Positions 22,901 through 32,906 of a DNA stretch of 64,000 nucleotides are shown piece by piece. Position 1 is the first letter of the stretch; every line of letters starts with the position of its first letter. The notes under the pieces are model-generated. The model was not told the DNA's origin. It worked only from the letters and a program-made list of their open reading frames with translations, and did not search any database. This DNA comes from Bactericera cockerelli (taxonomy: Eukaryota; Arthropoda; Insecta; Hemiptera; Triozidae): NCBI GenBank assembly GCA_024516035.1, contig CM044965.1:2891146-2955145 (forward strand). Reading direction: 5' to 3'. The translations under genes were made by a program, and so were the position numbers.

Positions 22901-23876
22901 TCATTGCACAGTGATAACTTAACGTAACTGTTAGCTTCTCTGTCACAAGAATTTAAGGCTCTGTCACACGAGTAGTCATTGCACAGTGATAACTCCACAC
23001 AACTGTTAGCTTCTCTGTCACAAGAATTTAAGGCTCTGTCACACGAGTAGTCATTGCACAGTGATAACTCCACACAGCTGTTATAGCCTCTCTGTCACAA
23101 GAATTTAAGGCTCTGTCACACGAGTAGTCATTGCACAGTGATAACTCCACACAACTGTTAGCTTCTCTGTCACAAGAATTTAAGACTCTGTCACACGAGT
23201 AGTCATTGCACAGTGATAACTTAACGTAACTGTTAGCTTGTCTGTCACAAGAATTTAAGGCTCTGTCACACGAGTATTCATTGCACAGTGATAACTCCAC
23301 ACAACTGTTAGCTTCTCTGTCACAAGAATTTAAGACTCTGTCACACGAGTAGTCATTGCACAGTGATAACTCCACACAACTGTTACCTTCTCTGTCACAA
23401 GAATTTAAGGCTCTGTCACACGAGTAGTCATTGCACAGTGATAACTCCACACAACTGTTAGCTTCTCTGTCACAAGAATTTAAGGCTCTGTCACACGAGT
23501 AGTCATTGCACAGTGATAACTCCACACAGCTGTTATAGCCTCTCTGTCACAAGAATTTAAGGCTCTGTCACACGAGTAGTCATTGCACAGTGATAACTCC
23601 ACACAGCTGTTATAGCCTCTCTGTCACAAGAATTTAAGGCTCTGTCACACGAGTAGTCATTGCACAGTGATAACTCCACACAACTGTTAGCCTCTCTGTC
23701 ACAAGAATTTAAGGCTCTGTCACACGAGTAGTCATTGCACAGTGATAACTCCACACAACTGTTACCTTCTCTGTCACAAGAATTTAAGGCTCTGTCACAC
23801 GAGTAGTCATTGCACAGTGATAACTCCACACAACTGTTAGCCTCTCTGTCACAAGAATTTAAGGCTCTGTCACACG
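19968..23876. repeat. 75-bp satellite array, about 52 units
   Basis: The unit contains two CTCTGTCACA boxes, CGAGTAGTCATTGCACAGTG, ATAACTCCACACAACTGTTA and GAATTTAAGG. Because 75 is divisible by three and one minus frame has no stop, long minus-strand frames (up to 440 residues at 20623-21945) run through it, with four cysteines per 25 residues. Frames break wherever a unit gains or loses a base, and there is no promoter or splice context, so I treat them as by-products. Variants GCTGTTATAGCC and AACTTAACGTAACTG mark a higher-order structure of about 900 bp. The array begins just after a duplicated AATAGAATAAATACATAG. Confidence 0.97.
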
Positions 23877-23946
23877 ACTCAACGTTCTAATGAAAGGTGC
23901 ACTCCCACAAAAAGGACCTTGGATCTAGATCATATACACCAAGATA

Positions 23947-24020
23947 TAAATAATAATAACACTCTTTAATGTTAGGTAACCGGGCAAGGTTAATGCTTAA
24001 ATTATTTTTTACCTGAGGTA
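23947..24020 (-). mobile_element. SINE family B 3' fragment, minus
   Basis: AATAATAACACTCTTTAATG, then GTAACCGGGCAAGGTTAATG: the family B 3' end, degenerate. Confidence 0.55.
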
Positions 24021-24890
24021 CCCACTAATTTTGTTACATTAATTACACAAAGAAACACATTTATTTTAGTGTGGACGAGCCTTATGCATATCCAGAATAT
24101 ATTGTAAATAATATATGTACAGTTGTACATATCTAATTCTTTATTCAGTGACAAATTACATATATCTAAGCGAGTAGTACGTTATTTCATATTCAGTCCT
24201 CATAGGATTCCTTAAATTGTATACTTGTGTGCATTTCACATTCAGGAATAACGCAGGATGTGCTTGAGCAACCAGAGAAACTTAATTTAAATAAGGTCCT
24301 CTGAAGTACATACAACAGTATCTACACAATAATAGGTGGGTCTCTGTGTTTTATTATGCAAATTGAAAAAAAAATTATGCATGTTGAAAAAAAAGGGGAA
24401 AGACTTCCAGAAATATGAAAAAAATTGAAATCGGAGCAAAAAAATAAAATAAAACTATGGAACAAAACCGTGATGTTGAAAGATGGACATGAGCAGCAGT
24501 TCAAAGCAACGTTAAACCCAAATAAAAAAAATCTCTGGAAAATCCGAAAATAATACTTATTTCTATTACCACTTTATCATAATCTTAAAAAAAAAAATCT
24601 TAAAAGACTTTAGACTTTTCTCTTTGTTGAAAATTCCAAGAAAAGGACTTATTTTTCATTTGAATTCCCTCGCCATTTCCAAAACCAATATCCGACAGAA
24701 GCCACAATTCAATTTAGACTGAATACCAAAACCTTTACGGTGACCGCCGCCGCCACTTTGATCTTTTTGTTTTCTGAGCTTTTGTGTTTCGGGACTTCAT
24801 TATTGCTCTTCTGTTTCTTCACTTATTCGACAGAAAAGTCTTGAAGAGACTTTTTTGTTATTCGAAAAACCTTTCTTGTTACCATTTTTT
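24021..24890. other. No gene; small SINE tail inside
   Basis: A degenerate SINE tail is at about 24470-24530 (GCAACGTTAAACCCAAATAA). The region 24655-24770 is less AT-rich (GGTGACCGCCGCCGCCAC) but I find no splice-bounded frame. Confidence 0.4.
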
Positions 24891-24894
24891 TGTG

Positions 24895-25045
24895 CTTTAT
24901 TAGGAGGACAGAGTACAATGGTAACAGTATAAAATTAAGAAAAAACAAACAAATGACAAAGTAAATAAGTAAATAACACTAATGTGCTACCTAAAGGGCG
25001 GGGTTATTGCCTGTGGCAATCTCTTCCACCCAACCCTTATAACCA
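24895..25045 (-). mobile_element. LINE 3'-tail family L, minus copy
   Basis: On the minus strand it runs GGGTTGGGTGGAAGAGATTG, CCACAGGCAATAACCCCGCC, CTTTAGGTAG and ends in a TAATAAAG-like region. At least seven copies in the window share these parts; plus copies end in (AAT)n, as expected for a non-LTR 3' UTR. Confidence 0.65.
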
Positions 25046-25155
25046 TTGAAACCTTTCTTGTTCTTGTTAGTGACGTTGACAAACAAAACCGTCGTAAATC
25101 CTTATGCTGATTTTTTTGTGTTTTCAAATAAATTACTTTCGGTAATTTCAAATAT

Positions 25156-25530
25156 GACCGACCTCAGTAGCTTGATATAATAACAATAATATCGCCTTAT
25201 TTATACTGCCCGATTAGGACTATTAAAGTCCCATTATTCCAGCAGTAAGCCCAAGACATATTATTATGTGGTAAAAATCCCAATTGGGAGGATAACTTGT
25301 CATGTCCCGGCTGAGTTTCGAACCCACGACCTCTGGGGTCTTTGGATTCACAGAGTGCCGCCTTTACCACTGAGCTATCGGGACAGACTTGATCGATAAG
25401 GCGGCGGACTTGTAACCTGGAGAGGTCGGTGGTTCAAGTCCCGGGTTTCAGCAAAGATTTAGTAAAGCGAGTTTGAGTAGATGTGACATCGCGAAAGTGA
25501 TTAACACATGTATGATAACTTAATTTCAAA
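25156..25530 (+). mobile_element. SINE family A split by SINE family C
   Basis: The head begins GACCGACCTCAGTAGCTTGA at 25157, is interrupted by 25177-25387, and resumes with CGATAAGGCGGCGGACTTGT to the body end near 25530. CTTGAT flanks the insert on both sides (25171-25176 and 25388-25393), a 6-bp target duplication. Confidence 0.85.
25177..25387 (-). mobile_element. SINE family C, minus, nested
   Basis: Minus strand: TCCCGATAGCTCAGTGGTAA, then a B-box-like stretch and CCGGGACATGACAAGTTATC. The body contains CACATAATAATATGTCTTGG and GCTTACTGCTGGAATAATGG and ends in ATATTATTGTTATT. The plus copy at 62156-62352 is nearly colinear, which defines the whole unit. Confidence 0.85.
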
Positions 25531-25980
25531 TATTTGAAATCGGAAATATTTTTATTAATTTTGAAAAAAATGATTTTTTCTTAAAGTATGCCGTGTCATA
25601 ACGAACGCCAGTAAAAAAAAAACTCCACATAAGCCACCTCGACCTAAATCATTAAGCCAGGATCTTATATCACATTCCTGTACAGTGTACATCCTAATTC
25701 CTGTTTTCCTCAGAGATTCCTTGTTTATAGAGGAAAGGACTGAACTCCATAGCAGCTGGGTCCCGCTTCCCTAAAGTAAAAATTACTTTCTTCATTCCAT
25801 GTCTCTCTAAATTAAAAAATAAATCTAGCGAATGGAGGGTAAAACCCCCGTGCTGCCTAATTTAAATCAGGACGTACCTACATCAGAATTAGAATCAACT
25901 GGTCACAATAGATCTAAATAGAGGTCGGTGTGTTAATTGGTGCTTCTCTTGTGGAACTCCAACCAGTCTATAATAATAAA
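25531..25980. other. No gene; SINE body fragments
   Basis: GCGAATGGAGGGTAAAACCC (about 25830) is a SINE body fragment and TGGAACTCCAACCAGTCTAT (about 25955) is its 3' end as in 42900. The rest is unassigned. Confidence 0.45.
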
Positions 25981-25983
25981 TAA

Positions 25984-26252
25984 ATAAATGAGAACAATTC
26001 AAGTAATTTTTACTAACTTCACTTTTGTAATAATTTATTGGTTTATTTAAGGAAATAAGACATGTTTCGCCTGTGAAGGCATCTTCAGTTAAAAAAGAAA
26101 ATTACATAGCAAAAATTGGTTTTCCTCAGAGATTCTTTTTTAACTGAAGATGCCTTCACAGGCGAAACATGTCTTATTTCCTTAAATAAACCAATAAATT
26201 ATTACAAAAGTGAAGTTAGTAAAAATTACTTGAATTGTTCTCATTTATTAAA
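25984..26252. repeat. Long near-perfect inverted repeat (arms about 116 bp)
   Basis: Bases 25984-26099 and 26133-26252 are inverted copies with a loop of about 33 bp. Each arm carries CTGAAGATGCCTTCACAGGC followed by GAAACATGTC in one orientation. A transcript would form a very stable hairpin. The loop phrase TTTTCCTCAGAGATTC also occurs at about 25708, just outside. Confidence 0.9.
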
Positions 26253-26575
26253 ATGGACCTTCACAAAATTACTGAGTCATCCATCCAGAGAATAAATAAA
26301 TACTTATAAAGCTTTGTAAAAATGTAGCACATTACTACAAATAAATTATACTACACTACTGTACCTTCTTACAAAGCTCAATGAAACGGCACCCTTGAGA
26401 ATACACAAAAAATACTTGGTGGGAAAAAACATGAGGAAAAATATCACGGAGAGAAAAACAGGGATTAAGTTGTTCCAAGTGTCCATTAGGAGGAAATCTA
26501 TGAGCTCATTACAAACTACTTGACGTAGGTAATAATAATAATAATACCACACAAATACCATTGGTGGATTGAAAA
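26253..26575. other. No gene seen
   Basis: A 71-residue minus frame at 26346-26561 has a simple-repeat start and no recognisable motif. Confidence 0.4.
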
Positions 26576-26740
26576 TTACCTGCCAAGATTTTGACTACTC
26601 AATAGACTTAATAATAATCCCAAAAAAAAACCCTTGGTGTATTGAAAATTACCTGCCAAGATTTTGGCCACTTGAAAAATTTAATAATAATCTCACACAA
26701 ATACCATTGGTGGATTGAAAATTACCTACCAAGATATTGA
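26576..26740 (-). repeat. Three copies of an exon-end plus splice-donor segment
   Basis: On the minus strand ATCTTGGYAG followed by GTAATTTTCAATMCACCAA recurs three times at spacings of about 73-75 bp (donors near 26732, 26659 and 26586 on the plus scale). The first copy is the apparent end of the 74-residue frame 26722-26946. The two others repeat the exon tail and the donor, not the rest of the exon. Confidence 0.7.
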
Positions 26741-26946
26741 CCCATGAAGTTCTGAGAGCGTATGATTCTCTTGTTTTTCTTGCAGCGCGCGGTGAGGCGT
26801 CGAATGAGTTCATCGTAAGGATTTCCATGTTTTTTTACGCTCTTTTCGACAACTATAAAAGCCTTTTTAAGGGCTTTCACGTTCAGTTTTCGTGGTTTTG
26901 ATGGCGAAAATGGCATATCCGGTATATATTCTATAGAATCATTCAT
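26722..26946 (-). CDS. Hypothetical exon-like frame, 74 residues
   Basis: I do not recognise the product. It is rich in lysine and arginine (KPRKLNVKALKKAF, RRLTARCKKNKR) and has no signal peptide or membrane segment. A TTCTATAG acceptor-like site lies a few codons into the frame and an AG/GTAATT donor-like site at its end, so it may be an internal exon rather than a gene with its own start. A diverged relative lies at 63342-63560 on the same strand with the same TTCTATAG and the pattern SIENI...NPRKTNAKDLQKGL. The two may be copies of a dispersed element that carries a coding segment. Confidence 0.3.
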   Translation of the reverse strand: MNDSIEYIPDMPFSPSKPRKLNVKALKKAFIVVEKSVKKHGNPYDELIRRLTARCKKNKRIIRSQNFMGQYLGR

Positions 26947-27222
26947 TCACAAAAAAAATTCCATTAGCAAGGGACCATTGTTTTGTTTCGGCCATGCCTT
27001 CTATTATAGATTTACTGACTTGTGACCACCATTTAAAGTTATTTACTTACCTCTTCAAGACAATTGTCTCTCCTACGACCTTTTTATCGTCGGCTTTTTT
27101 CTTCTAATAGATCTGACTTAGTGGCTGTCTGTATAACTCTTTTTTATTTGTTTAATTTTTTACTAAAAAATGGCAGTTTCAATAATTTTTCTTTTAATAT
27201 TATTAAAATGAGTAATATTATT

Positions 27223-27275
27223 AATCATCATCATAGGGTGGCGTCATCGTGAACGATGGTAGCCAGACAGATCAT
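27223..27275 (-). mobile_element. SINE family F fragment, minus
   Basis: CATAGGGTGGCGTCATCGTG and ACGATGGTAGCCAGACAG match the 3' part of 29450-29615 and 55551-55810. Confidence 0.6.
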
Positions 27276-27680
27276 TAATAAATGATCAAAATTACAACAT
27301 TTTGTTAGTCAGTACAATTATGTAGTTTCTACATCGGGGATCGAAACTTTGTTTGCACAAGGAACTGAAACAAAACCAATCTAAAAGTAGCTCTTCTTCC
27401 TTTTTGACTTGGCGAGGCCACACTACCGAGTTCCTTGAGAATAGCGAAAATAATAATACATGTATAGGTAACATAACATCCCTTCTAATACTCTGGAAGG
27501 AATTAGACACACCACGAAACACAGGGAATATCTTCTGGGACACATAAGTTGGAATTCGAGGAGGGAGGGAACGAAAGGGACAAACGAGACTACTAGAGGA
27601 ATGAAGAGAAAGGAGCACTTGTTTTTAAAGAAAAATAGCATGAAAACAATGGTAAAGAGGTAAAGATTTAGCTAGGCTAC
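27276..27680. other. No gene recognised
   Basis: Overlapping 108-residue minus and 64-residue plus frames exist, but neither has a motif or splice context that I can support. Confidence 0.35.
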
Positions 27681-27682
27681 CG

Positions 27683-27880
27683 ACTTCAGTAGCTTGATTT
27701 TGAAAAGGCGGATAACCCGTCAGCGTAGATTTAGTAAAAGTGAGTTTGAGTAGTTGTGTCATTACGAAAGTGATTAACACAAATATGATAACTTATTTAG
27801 CCAGGCTCCGTGGCGTAATGGTTGTGACTACTGCCTGTAGTCCAGAGATCCCTAGTTCGATTTCCCGGTGGGGAAAGGAG
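27683..27880 (+). mobile_element. SINE A remnant followed by SINE H head
   Basis: CCGACTTCAGTAGCTTGATT to CACAAATATGATAACTT (27683-27791) is a family A copy with an internal deletion. CTCCGTGGCGTAATGGTTGT then TAGTTCGATTTCCCGGTGGG (27806-27870) is the tRNA-like head of family H. A (GA)n run follows at 27885-27907. Confidence 0.7.
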
Positions 27881-28225
27881 AAAAGAGAGAGAGAGAGAGA
27901 GAGAGAGAAAAAGAGTTGGGGAAACGCCTGGAAAATTATTTCCCCGGACTCAAAGTTGGTTAGACGGAATTAGCTGGAGAGGATTTAGTCAGAATTTCTC
28001 TGCAAAGCTTTTTGCAAAGGCTTCCCCATTCTTGCCAAAGTTCTAAAACATTTGAAAAATGAAGTTTGGAAAAAATATTTTATTTGACAAAATATATTTT
28101 AGCTTCCTTAGACTCATTGAAAAAAGCTGAACTTTTTTAATATTATTATTAAGTATTTTGGAAATGTTTATTTGCTACTTCCAAAACATTTCTAATGTTT
28201 GAAAAAATGAAGGAAAATGTATTTG

Positions 28226-28590
28226 TTATAATGAGTATATGTTGAAATGTACAATTAGTGGATGTGCCATTGGCATTAGTTTAGTGGAGATGACAGATTC
28301 ACTAAAATTATAGCTTGATTACCTTCAAATTCTACGAGTATATAATACATGGTTGGTTATATTGTTATCATGAGTACATGTTGAAATGTATAGTTAGTGG
28401 ATATGGCATTGGCACTAGTTTAGTGGAGATGACAGATTCACTAAAATTATAGCTTGATTACCTTCAAATTCTATACAATACATGGTTTGTTATATTGTTA
28501 TCATGAGTACATGTTGAAATGTATAATTAGTGGATATGACATAGGCACTGGTTTAGTGGAAATGACAGATTCGCTAAAATCATAGTTTGA
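28226..28590. repeat. Three tandem copies of about 130-137 bp
   Basis: ATGAGTAYATGTTGAAATGT, TTAGTGGATRTG, TTTAGTGGAGATGACAGATT and CACTAAAATTATAGCTTGAT recur in order, starting near 28229, 28368 and 28500. Confidence 0.85.
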
Positions 28591-28686
28591 TAAATTATTA
28601 CATAGTCTCGACTTATCTGTTTTCACAATCGAGTTCTACTGAAATCGTTCTTTTTTATAGTAAAAAGTTAGTAAAAGTAAAAAGTT

Positions 28687-28823
28687 AAAGATATCATATT
28701 TGTGTTTATCACTTTTGTGATATTACAACTTACAAACTCGCTTTACGCTGAAACCGGGACTTGAACCACGGACCTCCAATTTTCAAGTCCGCCGCCTTAT
28801 CGATGAAGCTACCGAGGTCGGTG
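28687..28823 (-). mobile_element. SINE family A, minus
   Basis: Minus-strand copy from CACCGACCTCGGTAGCTTCA to the ATCACTTTTGTGATATTACA region in the body. Confidence 0.8.
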
Positions 28824-29280
28824 CTTTTAATAATAATAATAATAATAATAAATACGTAAATAATTTTATTCCTCTCATAATCACAATTTATTTAAAAATT
28901 CTTCCTCACTTTTCTAAAAAGTTTTTTTTTTACGGATGGAATTAAAAAGTTATTTCTTACAATAGTATTTGTGAATATATTTCCCACAGACAGAATACTA
29001 ATTCCAGGGAGAATGCTTTGTTAATGAAAAATAGAATTAAGGAAAGTAAAACTTAGACTAGTTGACATAGTCAAACTCTTTCTCTGTACTTCTCAATGTT
29101 TCCAGATACTTATCTTTCTTTATTTCATTGTTTACAGTTTTGTGTCTCTTATCTTTATCTAATCTCTCCTCTTCTTCTATTATCTTACTTTATTTCATTG
29201 TTTACTCTTGTATCTCTTACTTTTCTATATTCTCCCCATTATTCCTCCTATCTCCTTATCTTTGCCTCTGTTTTGTGGTT
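28824..29280. other. No gene; (TAA)n at the left edge
   Basis: AT-rich; TTATTTCATTGTTTACAGTT and TTATTTCATTGTTTACTCTT repeat once. No recognised gene. Confidence 0.4.
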
Positions 29281-29282
29281 AA

Positions 29283-29655
29283 CTGGTAATCCAGGTAGTG
29301 TAGGAATCCGTTGGTTCGAATCCCACCCAGTTGATTAATTTTTTCTCATTAATTTGAGTTTATGACCACATAATAATAAGACTCTGAAGGTTAGGTAGTA
29401 GAAAATGCGTTGAGCATTATCCTCGCTTGGTGGTTGCCTGGTTGTAAATAGTCTGGTTGGGGACTATAAACAGGGAGTAGACCAGCATTGGCTTGGTTCT
29501 GGGGGCCCTTGTCAATTATTAGCCTCCTTGTAGGGACCGTGGTAAAAGAGCTGAGTCATTCCTCCACTATCTGGCTACCATCGTTCACGATGACGCCACC
29601 ATATGATGATGATGGTGGTTACCTTCCACTAATGAGTATTATTATTATATTCCTC
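29283..29655 (+). mobile_element. SINE B with a SINE F inserted
   Basis: Family B runs from CTGGTAATCCAGGTAGTGTA to GCATTATCCTCGCTTGGTGG near 29433. Family F follows at about 29450-29615 (GGGGACTATAAACAGGGAGT, GGGGGCCCTTGTC, CCATCGTTCACGATGACGCC). GGTGGTTACCTTCCACTAAT resumes family B at about 29623. GGTGGTT at both junctions is consistent with a target duplication. Confidence 0.65.
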
Positions 29656-30394
29656 CTTTTAATTCCTCACTAATCTTTTCTCTCTCTGTCTCTTCTTTAG
29701 CTTCTCCCTATCTTTCTCTTTTTTATTTCCCACTTATCTCTCTCCCTCCGATCCCTTCTTCTAATCTCCCCTCTTTCTACCTTTGCATGAAAGTTTACAA
29801 TCCGACAGTAATTGCATTAGTCGACAAGTCTAGAAACAAAAGTTTGGTTTTCCTGTGTTTCTGTGAAGTGAGGAGAAAGAAACTCAGGACTGCCTTAACT
29901 AATTCACAGCGAAACGTGGCTTTCCTCTAGGAGAATATACATTTATATTTTATATATGTATAATGTACCTATATGCACATGTTTTTATAAATATATGTTT
30001 CTGTAATTATCTTCTTTTTTTCTACCGAAGTATTTCATATCTAGTGTTTTTTTTATATTTCAGTATTTTGTTATATTTGTACAATTTTATTTTAACTGTT
30101 ATTTTATTTGAAAATTTAAAAAGAGCTAATCCCGTCAATAAACACCCGTCTACCGGGCATAATTATTATTTTGAATGTATTTAATTTGAAAATCATTACA
30201 CATTTAGAATAAATAATTTATAATCATACTGATGGGCATGGTAAACAAACTCAACATTGTGAGGTACTAATAGAGCGACTCTATAAATCCAATTTTAGTC
30301 CGGTTTATGTGGCAGCATCCCCAAAACATTTTTCCATCGACCGCGCTTGATCAGGACGTAAATCGAATAGAATAGTTGTTGTTAGGAACCATTA
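29656..30394. other. No gene; short hairpin element
   Basis: GTCAATAAACACCCGTCTAC followed by CGGGCATAAT (30135-30165) is a short repeat with relatives at 51510-51540 and 57075-57110. CCCG and CGGG form a small stem. No coding evidence. Confidence 0.4.
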
Positions 30395-30660
30395 ACATGA
30401 GCCACATTGATATCTCTCTCAAATAAATTAATATACCTTAAGGACTTTATTTTAAAAATAACACAACATAATAAATAAATAAAATACATAACATGTACAT
30501 TAAAATTATAGATAAAATATTTCATCTCTCTCAAATACATGAGCAGTATACTCCATTCCTATAATTCACACAACTCAACAGTAATGTGGGGACTGGGGAA
30601 CCTTTGTCTGGAGCTGCAATCCCTCATGTTCACTAAAGGCTTTCCTCTGCATGCTATACT
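30395..30660 (-). repeat. Paralogue of the 6.6-7.7 kb locus without its insert
   Basis: On the minus strand the order GTGTAGTATAGCATGCAGAG, GAGGGATTGCAGCTCC, AAAGGTTCCCCAG, GAATGGAGTATACTGCTCAT and ATATCAATGTGGCTCATGTT matches both flanks of the element at 6709-7672 but lacks that element. A family L-like AT stretch interrupts it at about 30425-30525. Confidence 0.6.
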
Positions 30661-30661
30661 A

Positions 30662-30890
30662 CACCATTCACTGGTAGTCAAGTGGTTAAAGCGCTAGTCT
30701 GGTAATCCAGGTAGCGTAGGTATCCCACCCAGTAGGTTCGAATCACACCCAGTGCATGAACTTTTCCTCATTAATTTGAGTTTGTGACCACATAATAATA
30801 AGATTCTGAGGGTTAGGTGGTAGAAAATGCTTTGAGCACTAACCTCGCCTGGTGGTTACCTTTCACTAAAGAGTATTATTATTATATACT
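30662..30890 (+). mobile_element. SINE family B, plus
   Basis: CACTGGTAGTCAAGTGGTTA, CTAGTCTGGTAATCCAGGTA, GGTTCGAATCACACCCAGTG, TTTGTGACCACATAATAATA and ACCTTTCACTAAAGAGTATT. It has a small internal duplication of CCCACCCAGTAGG. Confidence 0.85.
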
Positions 30891-31385
30891 AGTATACTAC
30901 AGGAGTTGGTTCATAGTTCTCATCACCTCTGATCTCAGCATCCTCAGAGATCAGATGTTTACATTGGATTTCAGAACACAATAAATTGATTCCCCCCCAC
31001 AATAGTGTTGATCTGAAGAATCTCCAGAGCACATTGGGTCCCCTCCCCTATAATATTCCTCCACAAATTTCTTCACACATATTACTAAGTATGAGTAGAG
31101 TTCAATGATTTCAGTCTCTTTGTAGGGAGATGTAGACCTGATGATTTGTGATGAAGTGAGGAGAGCTAGAATTTCAGCAGGTCCGATGATTAAGGCTTAA
31201 AGAGGGAGTTTAGCAGGGTATAAACCTGAGGAAGGATTTTTGGCCACTCATGATGATCTAACCTCGCTGGACGTTGCTTCGTTTCAGTGGTCTTACAATA
31301 CAATACTCTGTTTATCCTGTAAGAATGAGACTGTAGACTGTAGAGTCCCTTTTCTCTCACTGTCTCATTGTTCTCAGAATCCCCC
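30891..31385. other. No gene recognised
   Basis: Contains GATCTAACCTCGCTGGACGT (about 31255-31275), which resembles the minus-strand 5S-SINE head. The rest is unassigned. Confidence 0.35.
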
Positions 31386-31530
31386 CACACAGTGCATGAA
31401 TTTTTCCTCATTCATTTGAATTTGTGACCACATAATAATAAGACTCTGAGGGTTATTAGGTAGAAAATGTTTTACGCATTAACCTCGCCTGGTGGTCACC
31501 TTCCACTAAAGAGTGTTATTATTTTATCCC
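31386..31530 (+). mobile_element. SINE family B body, plus
   Basis: CACAGTGCATGAATTTTTCC, GAATTTGTGACCACATAATA, GGTCACCTTCCACTAAAGAG. The head is missing. Confidence 0.75.
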
Positions 31531-31539
31531 CAGGTTCGG

Positions 31540-32145
31540 CTGTATACTCCAAGGCCCTCTAATTTTGTACTCCCTTCCTCTCCGTTGGGGTCGGCATTGT
31601 TCAACCTCATGGAGAGGTTGGTTGGTTAGTTGTGGCATTCTCTTTACCCGCTTCACTGCCTTCCTATCTATACCCTTACCGATCCTGATTTATACGAGTA
31701 GGTTCCCACTTCTCCCCATTCTAAGAATTATTTCCACGGCCCTGTTAGAGCACCCTATTAAGTTATGAGATCCAGCGTCCCCTCTTATTATGTCTGGTGC
31801 ACTATTTTACGTTCCGATCTCTGCTCTCATTTTTTATGGGGGAGAGTGAGAGACCCCATTTGGGTGTGAATACTGGTTGAAGAATGCTTGTAGCACGTGA
31901 CGACATGGTGAGAAAATGTCTTAGGCGACTAAGAAGAGTTAAGGAGTTGAATTGGAATTAAAACATATACTGAAACCTGGTTGTAGAATTTTTAAGAAGT
32001 ATTCACTGGTGAAATTTTTATAATTTTATTATTGAAACATTATAAAATTAAAGTAAACTAGTGAATTAATTTGTGTACACATTTTAGACATTCAAATCAA
32101 ACAAAATTCATAGTATTTTAAACAAGATTACCTATAGGTATACAA
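31540..32145. other. No gene recognised
   Basis: A minus-strand phrase translating to NNADPNGEE near 31590 resembles the end of the LINE fragment at 37183-37319, but the match is too short to call. Confidence 0.25.
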
Positions 32146-32149
32146 TTAC

Positions 32150-32275
32150 ACACACACAAAGGACATGGAAGGAGCCCAGAACATTGCTTCTGGGCGTCCA
32201 GGGGGGTTAGTAGCCCTATCAAACTTTCCACCACCATGACACAACCATCATGGACACGGAAAGTAAAGTAATAGC
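32150..32275. repeat. Dispersed repeat G, copy 1
   Basis: GGACATGGAAGGAGCCCAGA, ATTGCTTCTGGGCG and TCATGGACACGGAAAGTAAA are inverted relative to 57640-57780. GGACAYGGAA is at one end and its inverse TTTCCGTGTCC at the other, so this is a small TIR-like element. Confidence 0.65.
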
Positions 32276-32284
32276 GTATTTTTT

Positions 32285-32680
32285 TTATAATTATGAATAA
32301 AACAAATAAAACGAATATTTTTCTCTTCTATCGCAATCTGGCTGCAAATATTTTCCAATGTCCGCCATTTTGAAGTAAATAAAATAAAAAAAAATCTTAT
32401 CCATCGCGATCTGGCAGCAAATAAACAAATAAAATAAATAAAACATGGCGGAAAAATATTTGAAGTCAGATCGCGATCAGGCTGCCAGTATTTTCCAAAA
32501 TTATGAATATAAAAAAATTCATATTTGGTTTTACCGCCATGTTTTATTTGTTTATTTGCAGCCAGATCGCGATGGAAAAGTAAATATTTATTTCAATTGT
32601 TTAAAAATGGCGGAAATTATTTGCAGCCAGATCGCGATAAAGAGAAAAATATTTGTTTTTTGTTTTTTTTTTTTCATCTC
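32285..32680. mobile_element. Inverted-repeat element with GATCGCGATC core
   Basis: GCAGCCAGATCGCGAT and its inverse ATCGCGATCTGGCWGC occur five times in alternating orientation, together with ATGGCGGAAA and its inverse. The right end GATCGCGATAAAGAGAAAAATA mirrors ATTTTTCTCTTCTATCGCAATC on the left. Non-coding; a multiply folded MITE. Confidence 0.65.
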
Positions 32681-32906
32681 CATTTTTAAATATTTTTATA
32701 CTTCCAATTTCTAATATTACAAATTTATCTGAAGTAAAAGAAAAAAGAGGGTGGGCCCAATGTTAATGTTAACTTAGGTTAGTCACAACCACCACCCACT
32801 TATAAAAATATCTCCAAATGTTTTTTTTTTTTTTTTACGTTGTGTGTGTTGTAATGTTGACATACCATTCATTCAAAGTATACATGCATAAAAAGTATAG
32901 ATATAC

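Noticed and set aside
19946..23829. Six long minus-strand frames of a cysteine-rich 25-residue repeat
   Set aside because: They follow from a 75-bp satellite whose length is a multiple of three. They break at single-base changes between units and have no promoter, splice or terminal context. Kept only as a question in the findings.
19968..23876. CRISPR-like regular array
   Set aside because: All parts of the unit repeat; there are no unique spacers, and the DNA is eukaryotic.
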